From assembly GCA_020063525.1 (NCBI GenBank), contig JAGUUJ010000042.1, positions 1 through 14,328 of the forward strand: DNA of 14,328 nt, given 5' to 3'. The notes under the pieces are model-generated. The model saw only the letters and a program-made list of their open reading frames with translations, was not told the origin of the DNA and did no database searches. Numbering within the stretch: the stretch's first letter is position 1; each line of letters opens with the position of its first letter. The position numbers were made by a program, and so were the translations under genes. Shown in pieces: positions 6,507 to 13,721 of this stretch. Origin of the DNA: Candidatus Omnitrophota bacterium. Its GTDB lineage: Bacteria; Omnitrophota; Gorgyraeia; Gygaellales; Profunditerraquicolaceae.

Positions 6507-9128
6507 ATGCAGACAGATATATTAAGACAGAAATTCCTGGATTTCTTTAAAGCCAAAAAACACAAGATTGTAGACAGCGATTCGCTTGTTCCCAGAGACG
6601 ATCCTACCGTCCTATTTACGCCCGCGGGGATGAATCAATTCAAAAGGCTTTTTTTTGGTCATTTAACCGGCTTTACTCGTGCCGCAACTTGCCAGCGTTG
6701 CTTACGCACTGATGACTTAGATAAGGTGGGTAAGACGCCAGGACACCATACATTCTTTGAAATGTTGGGAAATTTTTCCTTCGGTGATTATTTTAAAGAA
6801 GATGCAATATCCTTTGCCTGGGAATTCTTAACAGAGGAAATTAAGATTGCAGAAGAACGGCTCTGGGTTTCTATATATAAAGATGATGATGAAGCATTTA
6901 AAATATGGAAGAACAAAATAAAGATTCCAGAAAATAAAATTATAAAATTAGGCGATAAAGAAAACTTCTGGCCTGCTGAAGCAAAAGAAAAAGGCCCTAA
7001 TGGGCCCTGCGGGCCGTGTTCTGAGATATTTTTTGACCAAGGTGATACAGTAGGATGTGCAAGGTCAGACTGCGACCCCGCTTGCAATTGTGGCAGGTTT
7101 GTGGAAGTCTGGAATCTTGTATTTACGCAATTCAATCGTAAGGAAGGCGGGATATTAGAGCCGTTACCTACGAAGAATATTGATACCGGAATGGGCCTGG
7201 AAAGATTAGCAGCTGTTATGCAGGGGGTATATACCAATTTTGAAACAGATTTATTTCAACCGATACTAAGAGAAATTACAACAAATATAGAAAGTGGCGC
7301 AGGTGCCGCTAAAAAAGAATTTATGTATGCTGTTGCCGACCACATCCGTGCTATTGTCTTTGCGATTTACGACGGAGTACTTCCTTCTAACGAAGCTAGA
7401 GGTTATATAATCAGGAAATTAATCCGAAAAAGCACGCTTCACTTAAGAACGCTGGGGATAAAAAATCCATTTCTTTATAAATTAATACCTGTATTATCTG
7501 AAGTTATGAAAATATCTTATCCAGAATTGAATAATCGCAAAGAGAATATTGCTCAGATTGTTTTAGCCGAGGAAAAAAGTTTTATTAATATTTTAAATTC
7601 GAGCGATACGTTATTTTCTAAAATCCCTTTGGCAGCTGACGCAGATAAAATAGGCGAGGCTGTCTTTCAATTATACGATACTTATGGAATGCCCGTAGAA
7701 GAAACAGAGGGTTGGTTAAAGAAACAAGGTTTTAAGAATTTACCAGCGATAGTTAATGTTGTAAGTAAAAAATTAGAAGAGCAGAAAAACCGCTCCAAGG
7801 CGCAGAGTTCGATGAAAGGTGATGTTTTCGCTCTTAAAGAACTGCACTTAGCCGGGGCCAAGACCAATTTCTTAGGTTACGCAAAATATGAGGCCAAAGC
7901 AAAGATCTTAAAAATTATTAAAGATAGTACCCTGGTTAAAAAAGCAAATAAAGGCGAAGAAGTTAAGATAATCATAGACAAAACGGTGTTCTATCCGGAA
8001 TCCGGCGGTCAGGTTGGCGATACAGGTGAATTTAGAAAGGGAAAAAATATTTTTCGGGTTACGGATACACAAAAGTTCGATAAAGTAATTGTCCATAAAG
8101 GGAAAGTCTTAGAAGGCGGTTTTAAAACCGGCAATGAATTAAGAGCTTGTGCCGATATTGAACGTAGATTATCTATCGCCAGAAACCATACTGCCACCCA
8201 TCTTTTGCAGGCAGCCTTAAGAAAAGTTTTGGGTGCTCATATTCAGCAACAGGGCTCATTGGTGGCCGAAGATAGGTTACGTTTTGATTTTACGCACTTT
8301 AAGGCTCTCGCCAACGATGAGCTGGATAGAATAGAAGAAGAGGTCAATAATTACATAATAAATAATGAAGGTCTTAAAACTAAAATGCTGACTCTTGGGG
8401 AAGCAAAAAAACAGGGTGCATTGGCATTTTTCGGCGAGAAATATGAACAAAGGGTGCGCATGGTGGCAATCGGTGATTTCTCTAAAGAGTTATGCGGCGG
8501 AACTCATTTGGATTCTGTCGGTCAAATAGGTTTATTTAAAATAATTAGTGAAGGTTCGGTAGCAAGCGGGATAAGAAGAATAGAGGCAGTAACAGGAGAG
8601 TCTGCCTATAGAGCAATAAAGGAACGGGAAAATATTTTGGCCGAGGCTTCTTCTATTTTAAATGTTCCAGCAGAGAACCTAACGCAGGAGTTGCAAAAGA
8701 AATTAGCACAGATAAAAGAATTGGAGAAAAAGCTGAATTTACAAAGATTGGATATTATCACAAGTTCGGTAGATGGCATAATTCAGGGTTCCCAAAATAT
8801 AAAAGCTCTAAAAATCATCACCAAAGTTATTGAAAATACGGATATGGATTTATTAAGAAAGACAATAGATTTAATTAAAGAGAGAACGGATAACGCTGTA
8901 ATTGCCTTAGGTTCAGTTCTGGATGGCAGGGCTCTATTAGTAATGGGTATAACTCCTGATTTAGTTACAAGAGGGCTTGATGCGTCAATATTAATCCGGG
9001 ATGTTGCCAAAGTAATCGGCGGTAGCGGCGGCGGAAGGAAGGATTTTGCTCAGGCAGGCGGGAATAAGCCGGAAAATTTGGAAAAAGCCTTTCAGGAATT
9101 TAAAAATATAATGGGTAATTTAAAGTGA
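6507..9128 (+). CDS. alaS: Alanine-tRNA ligase
   Basis: AlaRS charges tRNA-Ala and edits mischarged serine and glycine. The 873-residue protein has the full family layout. The class II catalytic core (about 1-240) includes FTPAGMNQFKRLFFG and the motif-2 region FFEMLGNFSFGDYFK. A cysteine-rich insertion, CARSDCDPACNC, follows, of a kind found in many bacterial AlaRS. The tRNA-recognition region continues to about 450. The editing domain has zinc ligands H561, H565, C663 and H667 (HTATH and CGGTH). The C-Ala tail contains GGSGGGRKDFAQAGG. ATG 6507 fits the family N-terminus, but no Shine-Dalgarno sequence is visible, since tandem repeats fill that site. No T-box leader was seen. It lies between the recX terminator and the his operon and may be its own unit. 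Confidence 0.99.
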   Translation: MQTDILRQKFLDFFKAKKHKIVDSDSLVPRDDPTVLFTPAGMNQFKRLFFGHLTGFTRAATCQRCLRTDDLDKVGKTPGHHTFFEMLGNFSFGDYFKEDAISFAWEFLTEEIKIAEERLWVSIYKDDDEAFKIWKNKIKIPENKIIKLGDKENFWPAEAKEKGPNGPCGPCSEIFFDQGDTVGCARSDCDPACNCGRFVEVWNLVFTQFNRKEGGILEPLPTKNIDTGMGLERLAAVMQGVYTNFETDLFQPILREITTNIESGAGAAKKEFMYAVADHIRAIVFAIYDGVLPSNEARGYIIRKLIRKSTLHLRTLGIKNPFLYKLIPVLSEVMKISYPELNNRKENIAQIVLAEEKSFINILNSSDTLFSKIPLAADADKIGEAVFQLYDTYGMPVEETEGWLKKQGFKNLPAIVNVVSKKLEEQKNRSKAQSSMKGDVFALKELHLAGAKTNFLGYAKYEAKAKILKIIKDSTLVKKANKGEEVKIIIDKTVFYPESGGQVGDTGEFRKGKNIFRVTDTQKFDKVIVHKGKVLEGGFKTGNELRACADIERRLSIARNHTATHLLQAALRKVLGAHIQQQGSLVAEDRLRFDFTHFKALANDELDRIEEEVNNYIINNEGLKTKMLTLGEAKKQGALAFFGEKYEQRVRMVAIGDFSKELCGGTHLDSVGQIGLFKIISEGSVASGIRRIEAVTGESAYRAIKERENILAEASSILNVPAENLTQELQKKLAQIKELEKKLNLQRLDIITSSVDGIIQGSQNIKALKIITKVIENTDMDLLRKTIDLIKERTDNAVIALGSVLDGRALLVMGITPDLVTRGLDASILIRDVAKVIGGSGGGRKDFAQAGGNKPENLEKAFQEFKNIMGNLK

Positions 9129-9191
9129 CCCATTCGACTCACTTTGTTCGCTCAGGGTCATCCTGAGTGACTGAAAGGAATCGAAGGATGA
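9126..9191 (+). repeat. Paired-hairpin element A, alaS-hisD junction
   Basis: Two hairpins share a TCA (9158-9160). The first has arms TGACCC (9126-9131) and GGGTCA (9155-9160); the second has TCATCC (9158-9163) and GGATGA (9186-9191). Their interiors are partial reverse complements of each other (15 of 22 positions), start with TCG and end with CTC on the appropriate strand, and so match the elements in hisH and hisI in design. The element runs from the alaS stop codon to the hisD start codon, and ATG 9188 is part of its last stem arm. It also contains the only ribosome-binding-like sequence for hisD, GAAAGGA (9173-9179). Confidence 0.8.
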
Positions 9192-10411
9192 AAATCATAC
9201 GGTTTACCAGCAAAAAATTAGAAAAGATTTATAATCGAGGTTTTATCAAATCAAGGCGAGTCGAAGAGAAAGTAAGCCGGATTATTGAAAATGTGCGTGT
9301 CTTTGGCGATGAGGCGCTCATAAAATATACCCGGAAATTCGACGGTGTTAAATTATCCCTAAAACAACTTAAGGTTTCTGAGATAGAAATCAGCGGCGCC
9401 TATCAAAATATAAGCCCTAATTTTGTCTCCAGCCTTAAAGTCATCATTGAAAATATAAACCGGTTTTATCGTAAAACCATCAAGAAATCATGGAGAATGA
9501 AGGATAGCGATGGAGTTATTTTGGGTGAGAATTATATACCTTTAGATAAAGCGGGTATATATATACCCGCAGGGACAGCGCCTCTGGTTTCTACTGTTTA
9601 TATGACGGTGCTTCCCGCAAAAATGGCTGGTGTCAAGAAGATAATTTTAATTAGTCCGCCGGATAAGCACGGATATATAAACCCTCATATTCTGGTAGTG
9701 GCTGACCTTCTTAAGGTAGATGAAATTTATCGTGTGGGAGGCGCTCAGGGTATTGCCGCATTAGCCTATGGAACTAAAACCATTCCCCGCGTAGATAAGA
9801 TAATCGGGCCGGGTAATGTTTATGTAAGTGAAGCAAAAAGGCAGGTCTTTGGCATGGTTGATATAGATATGATTGCCGGACCAACCGAATTAGTTATTAT
9901 CGCCAACCGTTACAGCGAACCCAAATTTATTATTGCTGATTTGAAGGCACAGACAGAGCACGCAGGAGGATTAGCTGTGCTGATTACCAATTCTAAAAGC
10001 TTGGCTCGTGAGATTAAGTCGCAATGCCAGGATAATCCCGGTTTTATTATAATGACCAAAAATATTGAACAGGCAGTTGATATTACCAACAGAATTGCTC
10101 CTGAGCACCTGGAAATTTTAGTCAGGAACCCCCAAAGGCTGCTCAAAGGAATAAAGAATGCAGGGGCGATATTCTTGGGCCCTTATAGTCCTACTACAGT
10201 AGGAGATTATGTAGCTGGCCCGAGTCATGTTTTGCCAACAGGAGGCACTGCAAGGTTTTTTTCCGGCCTCTCAGTATTCGATTTTATGAAAAGCAGCCAT
10301 GTTATCGGGTATTCACGCAAGGCCCTGGAGAAGATAAAGGAACCATTAGAAAAGATTGCCGGCATTGAAGGTTTGGATAAACATTTGGATTCGGTAAAGA
10401 TAAGGTTTTAG
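9188..10411 (+). CDS. hisD: Histidinol dehydrogenase
   Basis: HisD carries out the last two steps of histidine synthesis, oxidising L-histidinol to L-histidine with two NAD+ and a zinc ion. The 407-residue protein is slightly shorter than many homologues (about 430) but complete. Family signatures are IYIPAGTAPLVSTVYM, RVGGAQGIAALAYGT and IIGPGNVYVSEAKRQVFG. Zinc ligands expected for the family are all present: Q255 and H258 (QTEH), D340 (GDY) and H399 (DKHLDSV). The catalytic Glu-His pair is E306-H307 (APEHLEI). ATG 9188 is chosen because the protein then begins MKIIRF and GAAAGGA is 8 nt upstream. In-frame GTG 9167 would only add residues encoded by the repeat element. It is the first his gene in this block. 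Confidence 0.98.
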   Translation: MKIIRFTSKKLEKIYNRGFIKSRRVEEKVSRIIENVRVFGDEALIKYTRKFDGVKLSLKQLKVSEIEISGAYQNISPNFVSSLKVIIENINRFYRKTIKKSWRMKDSDGVILGENYIPLDKAGIYIPAGTAPLVSTVYMTVLPAKMAGVKKIILISPPDKHGYINPHILVVADLLKVDEIYRVGGAQGIAALAYGTKTIPRVDKIIGPGNVYVSEAKRQVFGMVDIDMIAGPTELVIIANRYSEPKFIIADLKAQTEHAGGLAVLITNSKSLAREIKSQCQDNPGFIIMTKNIEQAVDITNRIAPEHLEILVRNPQRLLKGIKNAGAIFLGPYSPTTVGDYVAGPSHVLPTGGTARFFSGLSVFDFMKSSHVIGYSRKALEKIKEPLEKIAGIEGLDKHLDSVKIRF

Positions 10412-10429
10412 ATTAAAAAGCGAGCCTAT

Positions 10430-11029
10430 ATGAAAAAGAGAACTGCAACTATAAAGAGGAAAACGAAGGAAACCGATATAACGGTAAAATTAAATATCGA
10501 TGGCACAGGAAAAACAAAAATAAATACTGGTATCGGCATTCTTGACCATATGTTAGAATTATTTGCTTTTCACGGATTATTCGATTTAAAGATTCAGGCT
10601 AAAGGAGATGTAAAAAAAATAGATATACACCATACAAATGAAGATGTTGGAATTGTGTTAGGAGAAGCTTTTAAAAAAGCTTTGGGTGATAAAGAGAGTA
10701 TCAAAAGATTTGGTTCTGCATCAGTACCTATGGAAGATGCGGTTGCAAATGTGACGGTTGATGTTAGCGGAAGAGGGTTTTTTAAGGAAAAGAGTTTTTC
10801 TTTTACCTATCAAGGAGAATATTCTTTTGATTATGCGAATCATTTTTTTGAAGCTTTTGCAAAGAAATTAGAGATAAATTTAAATATTGATCTTTTTCCC
10901 AGTTCCAATCACGATTTACATACGAACCTGGAGCCTGTCTTTAAGGCCTTAGGGTTAGCTTTAGACCAAGCCACCCAAGTTGACCCCCGCAGAAAAGGTA
11001 TCCCTTCGACGAAAGGCGTAATTGATTAG
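10430..11029 (+). CDS. hisB: Imidazoleglycerol-phosphate dehydratase, monofunctional
   Basis: HisB dehydrates imidazole-glycerol phosphate to imidazole-acetol phosphate with two Mn ions. The 199 residues correspond to the dehydratase alone, without the phosphatase domain of enterobacterial HisB. Conserved parts are LDHML (H40), the first metal motif HHTNED at 67-72, VPMEDAVANVTVDVSGR, HFFEAFA and the C-terminal ATQVDPRRKGIPSTKGV. The second metal motif, normally N-x-HHxxE before FKAxxxAL, is changed. Here it reads SSNHDLHTNLE with H161, H164, T165 and E168, so the second His of HHxxE is a Thr and two residues seem inserted just before it. H161 might substitute as a ligand, which is an inference. 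The gene starts 18 bp after hisD and abuts hisH with no gap. Confidence 0.96.
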   Translation: MKKRTATIKRKTKETDITVKLNIDGTGKTKINTGIGILDHMLELFAFHGLFDLKIQAKGDVKKIDIHHTNEDVGIVLGEAFKKALGDKESIKRFGSASVPMEDAVANVTVDVSGRGFFKEKSFSFTYQGEYSFDYANHFFEAFAKKLEINLNIDLFPSSNHDLHTNLEPVFKALGLALDQATQVDPRRKGIPSTKGVID

Positions 11030-11686
11030 ATGATTGCCATAATTGACTACGGTATGGGTAATATTCATAGTGTGCAAAAAGCGCTGGAGTCAATGGGTGC
11101 AAAGACTATAGTTACTAATAAGCCTGACGAGATCAAGGCTTCTGACAAAGCAGTCTTGCCAGGGGTGGGAGCTTTTGATGATGCTATGCAAGAGTTAAAA
11201 ACACAGAATTTAATCTCGGCATTAAACGAACACATAAAGAGCAAAAAAATATTCCTTGGAATCTGCTTAGGTATGCAGCTTTTATTTGAAGAAAGCGAAG
11301 AAACCAGAGAGTCAATGGTTCGACTACGCTCACCATTGACACTGAGCGCAGTCGAAGTGTCAAAGGGCCTTGGCATATTAAAAGGTGTAGTTAAGAGATT
11401 TGAAAATAAAGATAACCTTAAGGTGCCGCATATGGGTTGGAACCAATTAAAAGTAAAAAATAGCGCCTGTCCTTTATTAAAAGACTTAGCCGATAATTCT
11501 TACGTATATTTTTGCCATTCTTATTATCCGCAGCCTAAAGATGGACGTCTTATTGCGGCTACTACTGATTACGGAATTGATTTTACTTCTGTTCTCTGGC
11601 AAGATAATATATACGGCGTACAGTTTCATCCGGAAAAAAGCCAGGAAACAGGGCTTAAGATATTAAGGAATTTTGTAAGTTTATAG
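11030..11686 (+). CDS. hisH: IGP synthase glutaminase subunit HisH, with in-frame repeat insertion
   Basis: HisH hydrolyses glutamine and channels ammonia to HisF, which makes IGP and AICAR from PRFAR. The class I glutamine amidotransferase triad is C79 (GICLGMQ), H200 and E202 (QFHPEKS). The N-terminal IIDYGMGNIHSV and the PGVGAF motif are normal. At 218 residues it is about 18 longer than typical. The excess is residues 95-111, between LLFEESEE and KGLGILKG, and is encoded exactly by the palindromic element at 11312-11363. The reading frame is kept, so the protein probably still folds with an extra surface loop. Its ATG directly follows the hisB TAG, which suggests translational coupling. 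Confidence 0.97.
   Translation: MIAIIDYGMGNIHSVQKALESMGAKTIVTNKPDEIKASDKAVLPGVGAFDDAMQELKTQNLISALNEHIKSKKIFLGICLGMQLLFEESEETRESMVRLRSPLTLSAVEVSKGLGILKGVVKRFENKDNLKVPHMGWNQLKVKNSACPLLKDLADNSYVYFCHSYYPQPKDGRLIAATTDYGIDFTSVLWQDNIYGVQFHPEKSQETGLKILRNFVSL
11312..11363 (+). repeat. Paired-hairpin element B, inside hisH
   Basis: This 52-nt element has two perfect 8-bp stems. TCAATGGT (11312-11319) pairs with ACCATTGA (11332-11339), and TTGACACT (11336-11343) pairs with AGTGTCAA (11356-11363); the two hairpins share TTGA. The 12-nt interiors, TCGACTACGCTC and GAGCGCAGTCGA, are reverse complements except for one base. The reverse complement matches the element in hisI at 47 of 52 positions. It encodes residues 95-111 of HisH. 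Confidence 0.93.
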
Positions 11687-11698
11687 GGACTGTCCCTA
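11684..11698 (+). repeat. AGGGAC/GTCCCT palindrome between hisH and hisA
   Basis: TAGGGAC (11684-11690) and GTCCCTA (11692-11698) form a perfect 7-bp inverted repeat around one T. The first TAG is the hisH stop codon, and the palindrome fills most of the 22-bp gap before hisA. With a 1-nt centre it cannot form a tight RNA hairpin without opening central pairs. It may be a protein-binding site or a repeat remnant. Confidence 0.75.
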
Positions 11699-11708
11699 AA
11701 CATAAAAA

Positions 11709-12428
11709 ATGTTAATTATCCCGGCTATAGATATAAAAGATGGTTGTGTGGTAAGATATGTCCAGGGTAAGCTCGATAAAAAGATATATTCGCGTGACCC
11801 AACGAAGACTGCAAGGCATTGGGTAAAACAGGGCGCGAAACTAATACATGTAGTGGATTTGGATGGGGCATTTAGCGGTACACCTAAAAATATAGACGCG
11901 CTAAAACAAATTGTGAAAGCAGTGGATGTGCCTATACAATTTGGCGGCGGCATGAGAAATCTAAGAATAATAGAAACATTGTTGGATTATGGTATTTGGC
12001 GCATCATTCTCGGAACAAAGGCAGCACGAGACAGGGATTTTCTAAAAAAATCCTTCAAAAAATTTAAAGATAAAATTATTGTGAGCATAGATACTAAAGC
12101 GGACCGCATACTAACAAAAGGCTGGCAGAGTAGTTATGGAAATATGGATATATTAAAATTTGCCCATAACCTAAAAGGCATAGGATTTAAACAAGTGATT
12201 TATACTGACGTGTTAAAGGACGGAACATTAAAAGGCCCGAATATAAAAGGCATTAAGAACTTACTGAGAGAAACGGAGTTAAGCGTTATTGCTTCAGGCG
12301 GTATTTCGTCTTTGAGCGATATACGCAGGCTTAAATTATTAGAAAAGAAAGGGCTGGAGGGAGTAATAATAGGTAAGGCCCTATATGAAGGTCGTTTTAC
12401 TTTAGCCGAAGCCTTAAAATTATCTTAA
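11709..12428 (+). CDS. hisA: ProFAR isomerase HisA
   Basis: HisA isomerises ProFAR to PRFAR, the substrate of HisH/HisF. The 239 residues form one (beta-alpha)8 barrel of usual length. The first catalytic aspartate is D8 (IIPAIDIKDG) and the second is D167 (YTDVLKDGTLKGPN). Phosphate-binding loops are FGGGMRN and ASGGISS, followed by GVIIGKALYEG near the end. Start ATG 11709 matches the family N-terminus, but no Shine-Dalgarno sequence is visible; the AGGGAC palindrome lies just upstream. The next gene, a lipoprotein, begins 16 bp after its stop. Confidence 0.98.
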   Translation: MLIIPAIDIKDGCVVRYVQGKLDKKIYSRDPTKTARHWVKQGAKLIHVVDLDGAFSGTPKNIDALKQIVKAVDVPIQFGGGMRNLRIIETLLDYGIWRIILGTKAARDRDFLKKSFKKFKDKIIVSIDTKADRILTKGWQSSYGNMDILKFAHNLKGIGFKQVIYTDVLKDGTLKGPNIKGIKNLLRETELSVIASGGISSLSDIRRLKLLEKKGLEGVIIGKALYEGRFTLAEALKLS

Positions 12429-12433
12429 AAGAA

Positions 12434-12440
12434 GGGAGGG
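12434..12440 (+). promoter_or_regulatory. Strong ribosome binding site for the lipoprotein gene
   Basis: A GGGAGGG run lies about 4-5 nt upstream of ATG 12445. It is much stronger than anything before the neighbouring his genes, so this gene may be translated at a higher rate from the same message. Confidence 0.7.
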
Positions 12441-12444
12441 GTAT

Positions 12445-12897
12445 ATGTCAAGGAAGGCGATTGGTTTTTTCGTTTTGTTTGTTTTCTTGTTTTCTCTAAC
12501 CGGATGCGCTACTAGTCGTAAACGAAAAGATTTAGAGATCCAAGGGTTAAAAAACCAGCTCTCAGTCCTGGAAGCGCAAATTCAGGCCAAAGACGAAGAG
12601 AACAGCGGTTTGCGAGAAAATTTAGCTAAAGCTCTGGAACAGAAAACAGAATTAACAAAAGCGGTAAGCAAAAAGAAAGTAATAGGAGAGGTAAAATCAC
12701 GTCCCAGCGTAAAACAGGTTCAGATTGCTTTGCAAAAGGCCGGTTATTATACTGGTGTTATCGATGGCCGAAAAGGTAAACAAACCCGTGATGCAATAAA
12801 AGCATTTCAAAAAGCCAATAATTTAATGGCAGATGGAAAAGTCGGCAAGAAAACATGGGAATTACTAAAGGAATATCTGTATAAAAAAATAAAATAA
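12445..12897 (+). CDS. Lipoprotein with coiled coil and peptidoglycan-binding domain
   Basis: This 150-residue envelope protein of unknown specific role has three visible parts. A lipoprotein signal peptide with a Phe/Leu-rich core ends in the lipobox LTGC, so C21 should be lipidated. A charged helical stretch at about 28-75 (KDLEIQGLKNQLSVLEAQI) looks like a coiled coil. A PG_binding_1-type domain at about 87-146 contains VQIALQKAGYYTGVIDG, KQTRDAIKAFQKANNL and DGKVGKKTWELL. It would anchor in a membrane and touch the cell wall. It has no catalytic domain. It sits between hisA and hisF on the same strand, 16 bp after hisA and 23 bp before hisF, with no sign of its own promoter. It is clearly unrelated to histidine synthesis and may be an inserted passenger. 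Confidence 0.93.
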   Translation: MSRKAIGFFVLFVFLFSLTGCATSRKRKDLEIQGLKNQLSVLEAQIQAKDEENSGLRENLAKALEQKTELTKAVSKKKVIGEVKSRPSVKQVQIALQKAGYYTGVIDGRKGKQTRDAIKAFQKANNLMADGKVGKKTWELLKEYLYKKIK

Positions 12898-12920
12898 AGT
12901 AATTTGAACCGAGAGAGAGC

Positions 12921-13721
12921 ATGTTAACCAGGCGCATAATCCCCTGTCTGGATATAAAAGAAAACAGGGTAGTTAAGGGTGTAAAATTTGTTGGCCTAAG
13001 AGATGCGGGTGACCCCGTAGAGGTAGCCAGGGTTTACGACCGCCAGCAAGCCGATGAACTCGTATTCTTAGATATCACTGCCAGTTTTGAGAATAGAAAG
13101 ACTTTGATTAACCTGGTCGAGGAAATAGCAAAAAATATATTCATGCCATTTACCGTAGGCGGAGGAATCAAAGACCTTAGTGATATAAGGGGGTTATTAA
13201 ATGCAGGTGCAGACAAGGTATCTATAAATACGGCGGCGGTAAAGTTTCCGGATTTAATTAAGGATGCTTCGTTAAAATTTGGCAGTCAGTGTATTGTAGT
13301 GGCTATAGACGCCAAAAGGCGTTATCCAGTAAATAACAGGCAAACAGGCAAACAGGCAAACAGACAAACAGGAGAGTGGCAGGTTTATATCAATGGAGGC
13401 AGAACTCCCACAGATTTAGATGCGCTAGATTGGGCAATGAAAGCAGCAGAATTAGGCGCCGGTGAAATTCTTTTGACAAGCATGGATTATGATGGTACAA
13501 AAGATGGTTATGATTTAGCCTTAACAAAGGCTATTGTCGAAAGAATAAATATCCCGGTTATTGCTTCTGGCGGTGCGGGAAAGTTAGAGCATTTTTATGA
13601 TGTTTTAACCGGTGCCGGGGCTTCTGCAAGTTTAGCTGCTTCCATATTTCACTACCAAGAATATTCGGTAAGGCAGGTAAAGGAATATTTAAAAGAAAAG
13701 GGGGTCCTTGTTCGTTTATGA
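12921..13721 (+). CDS. hisF: IGP synthase cyclase subunit HisF, with repeat-encoded loop insertion
   Basis: HisF uses ammonia from HisH to cyclise PRFAR into IGP and AICAR. The barrel catalytic aspartates are D11 (IIPCLDIKENRVVKG) and D130 (VVAIDAK). Phosphate-binding loops are VGGGIKD and ASGGAGK, and LLTSMDYDGTKDGYD is conserved. The protein has 266 residues against about 253 normally. The excess lies just after D130-R134, where residues about 135-150 are low-complexity and rich in Asn, Gln, Arg and Gly (NRQTGKQANRQTG). They are encoded by 8-bp tandem repeats at 13335-13374. Normal sequence resumes at EWQVYINGG. The gene overlaps hisI by 4 bp (ATGA). GAGAG about 6 nt before ATG 12921 is a weak ribosome-binding site. 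Confidence 0.98.
   Translation: MLTRRIIPCLDIKENRVVKGVKFVGLRDAGDPVEVARVYDRQQADELVFLDITASFENRKTLINLVEEIAKNIFMPFTVGGGIKDLSDIRGLLNAGADKVSINTAAVKFPDLIKDASLKFGSQCIVVAIDAKRRYPVNNRQTGKQANRQTGEWQVYINGGRTPTDLDALDWAMKAAELGAGEILLTSMDYDGTKDGYDLALTKAIVERINIPVIASGGAGKLEHFYDVLTGAGASASLAASIFHYQEYSVRQVKEYLKEKGVLVRL
13335..13374 (+). repeat. 8-bp tandem repeat inside hisF
   Basis: Five consecutive 8-bp units are visible: AACAGGCA three times (13335-13358), AACAGACA (13359-13366) and a degenerate AACAGGAG (13367-13374). The array lies in a HisF loop after the D130 strand. Because the unit is not a multiple of 3, gain or loss of one unit would shift the hisF frame. Confidence 0.95.

Noticed and set aside
6788..7237. 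Antisense open frame of 149 codons in alaS
   Set aside because: Composition and position fit a shadow of the highly conserved alaS catalytic core; no family resemblance was seen.
9129..9187. Histidine leader-peptide attenuator or T-box before hisD
   Set aside because: The 59-bp gap has no run of His codons, no T-box sequence and no terminator; the repeat element explains its structure.
9167..9187. GTG 9167 as the hisD start
   Set aside because: It would add seven residues encoded by the repeat; ATG 9188 has better ribosome-binding spacing and fits the family N-terminus.
11065..11376. Antisense open frame across hisH, 103 codons
   Set aside because: It is a shadow of hisH. Its similarity to the HisI N-terminus comes only from the palindromic element read on the other strand.
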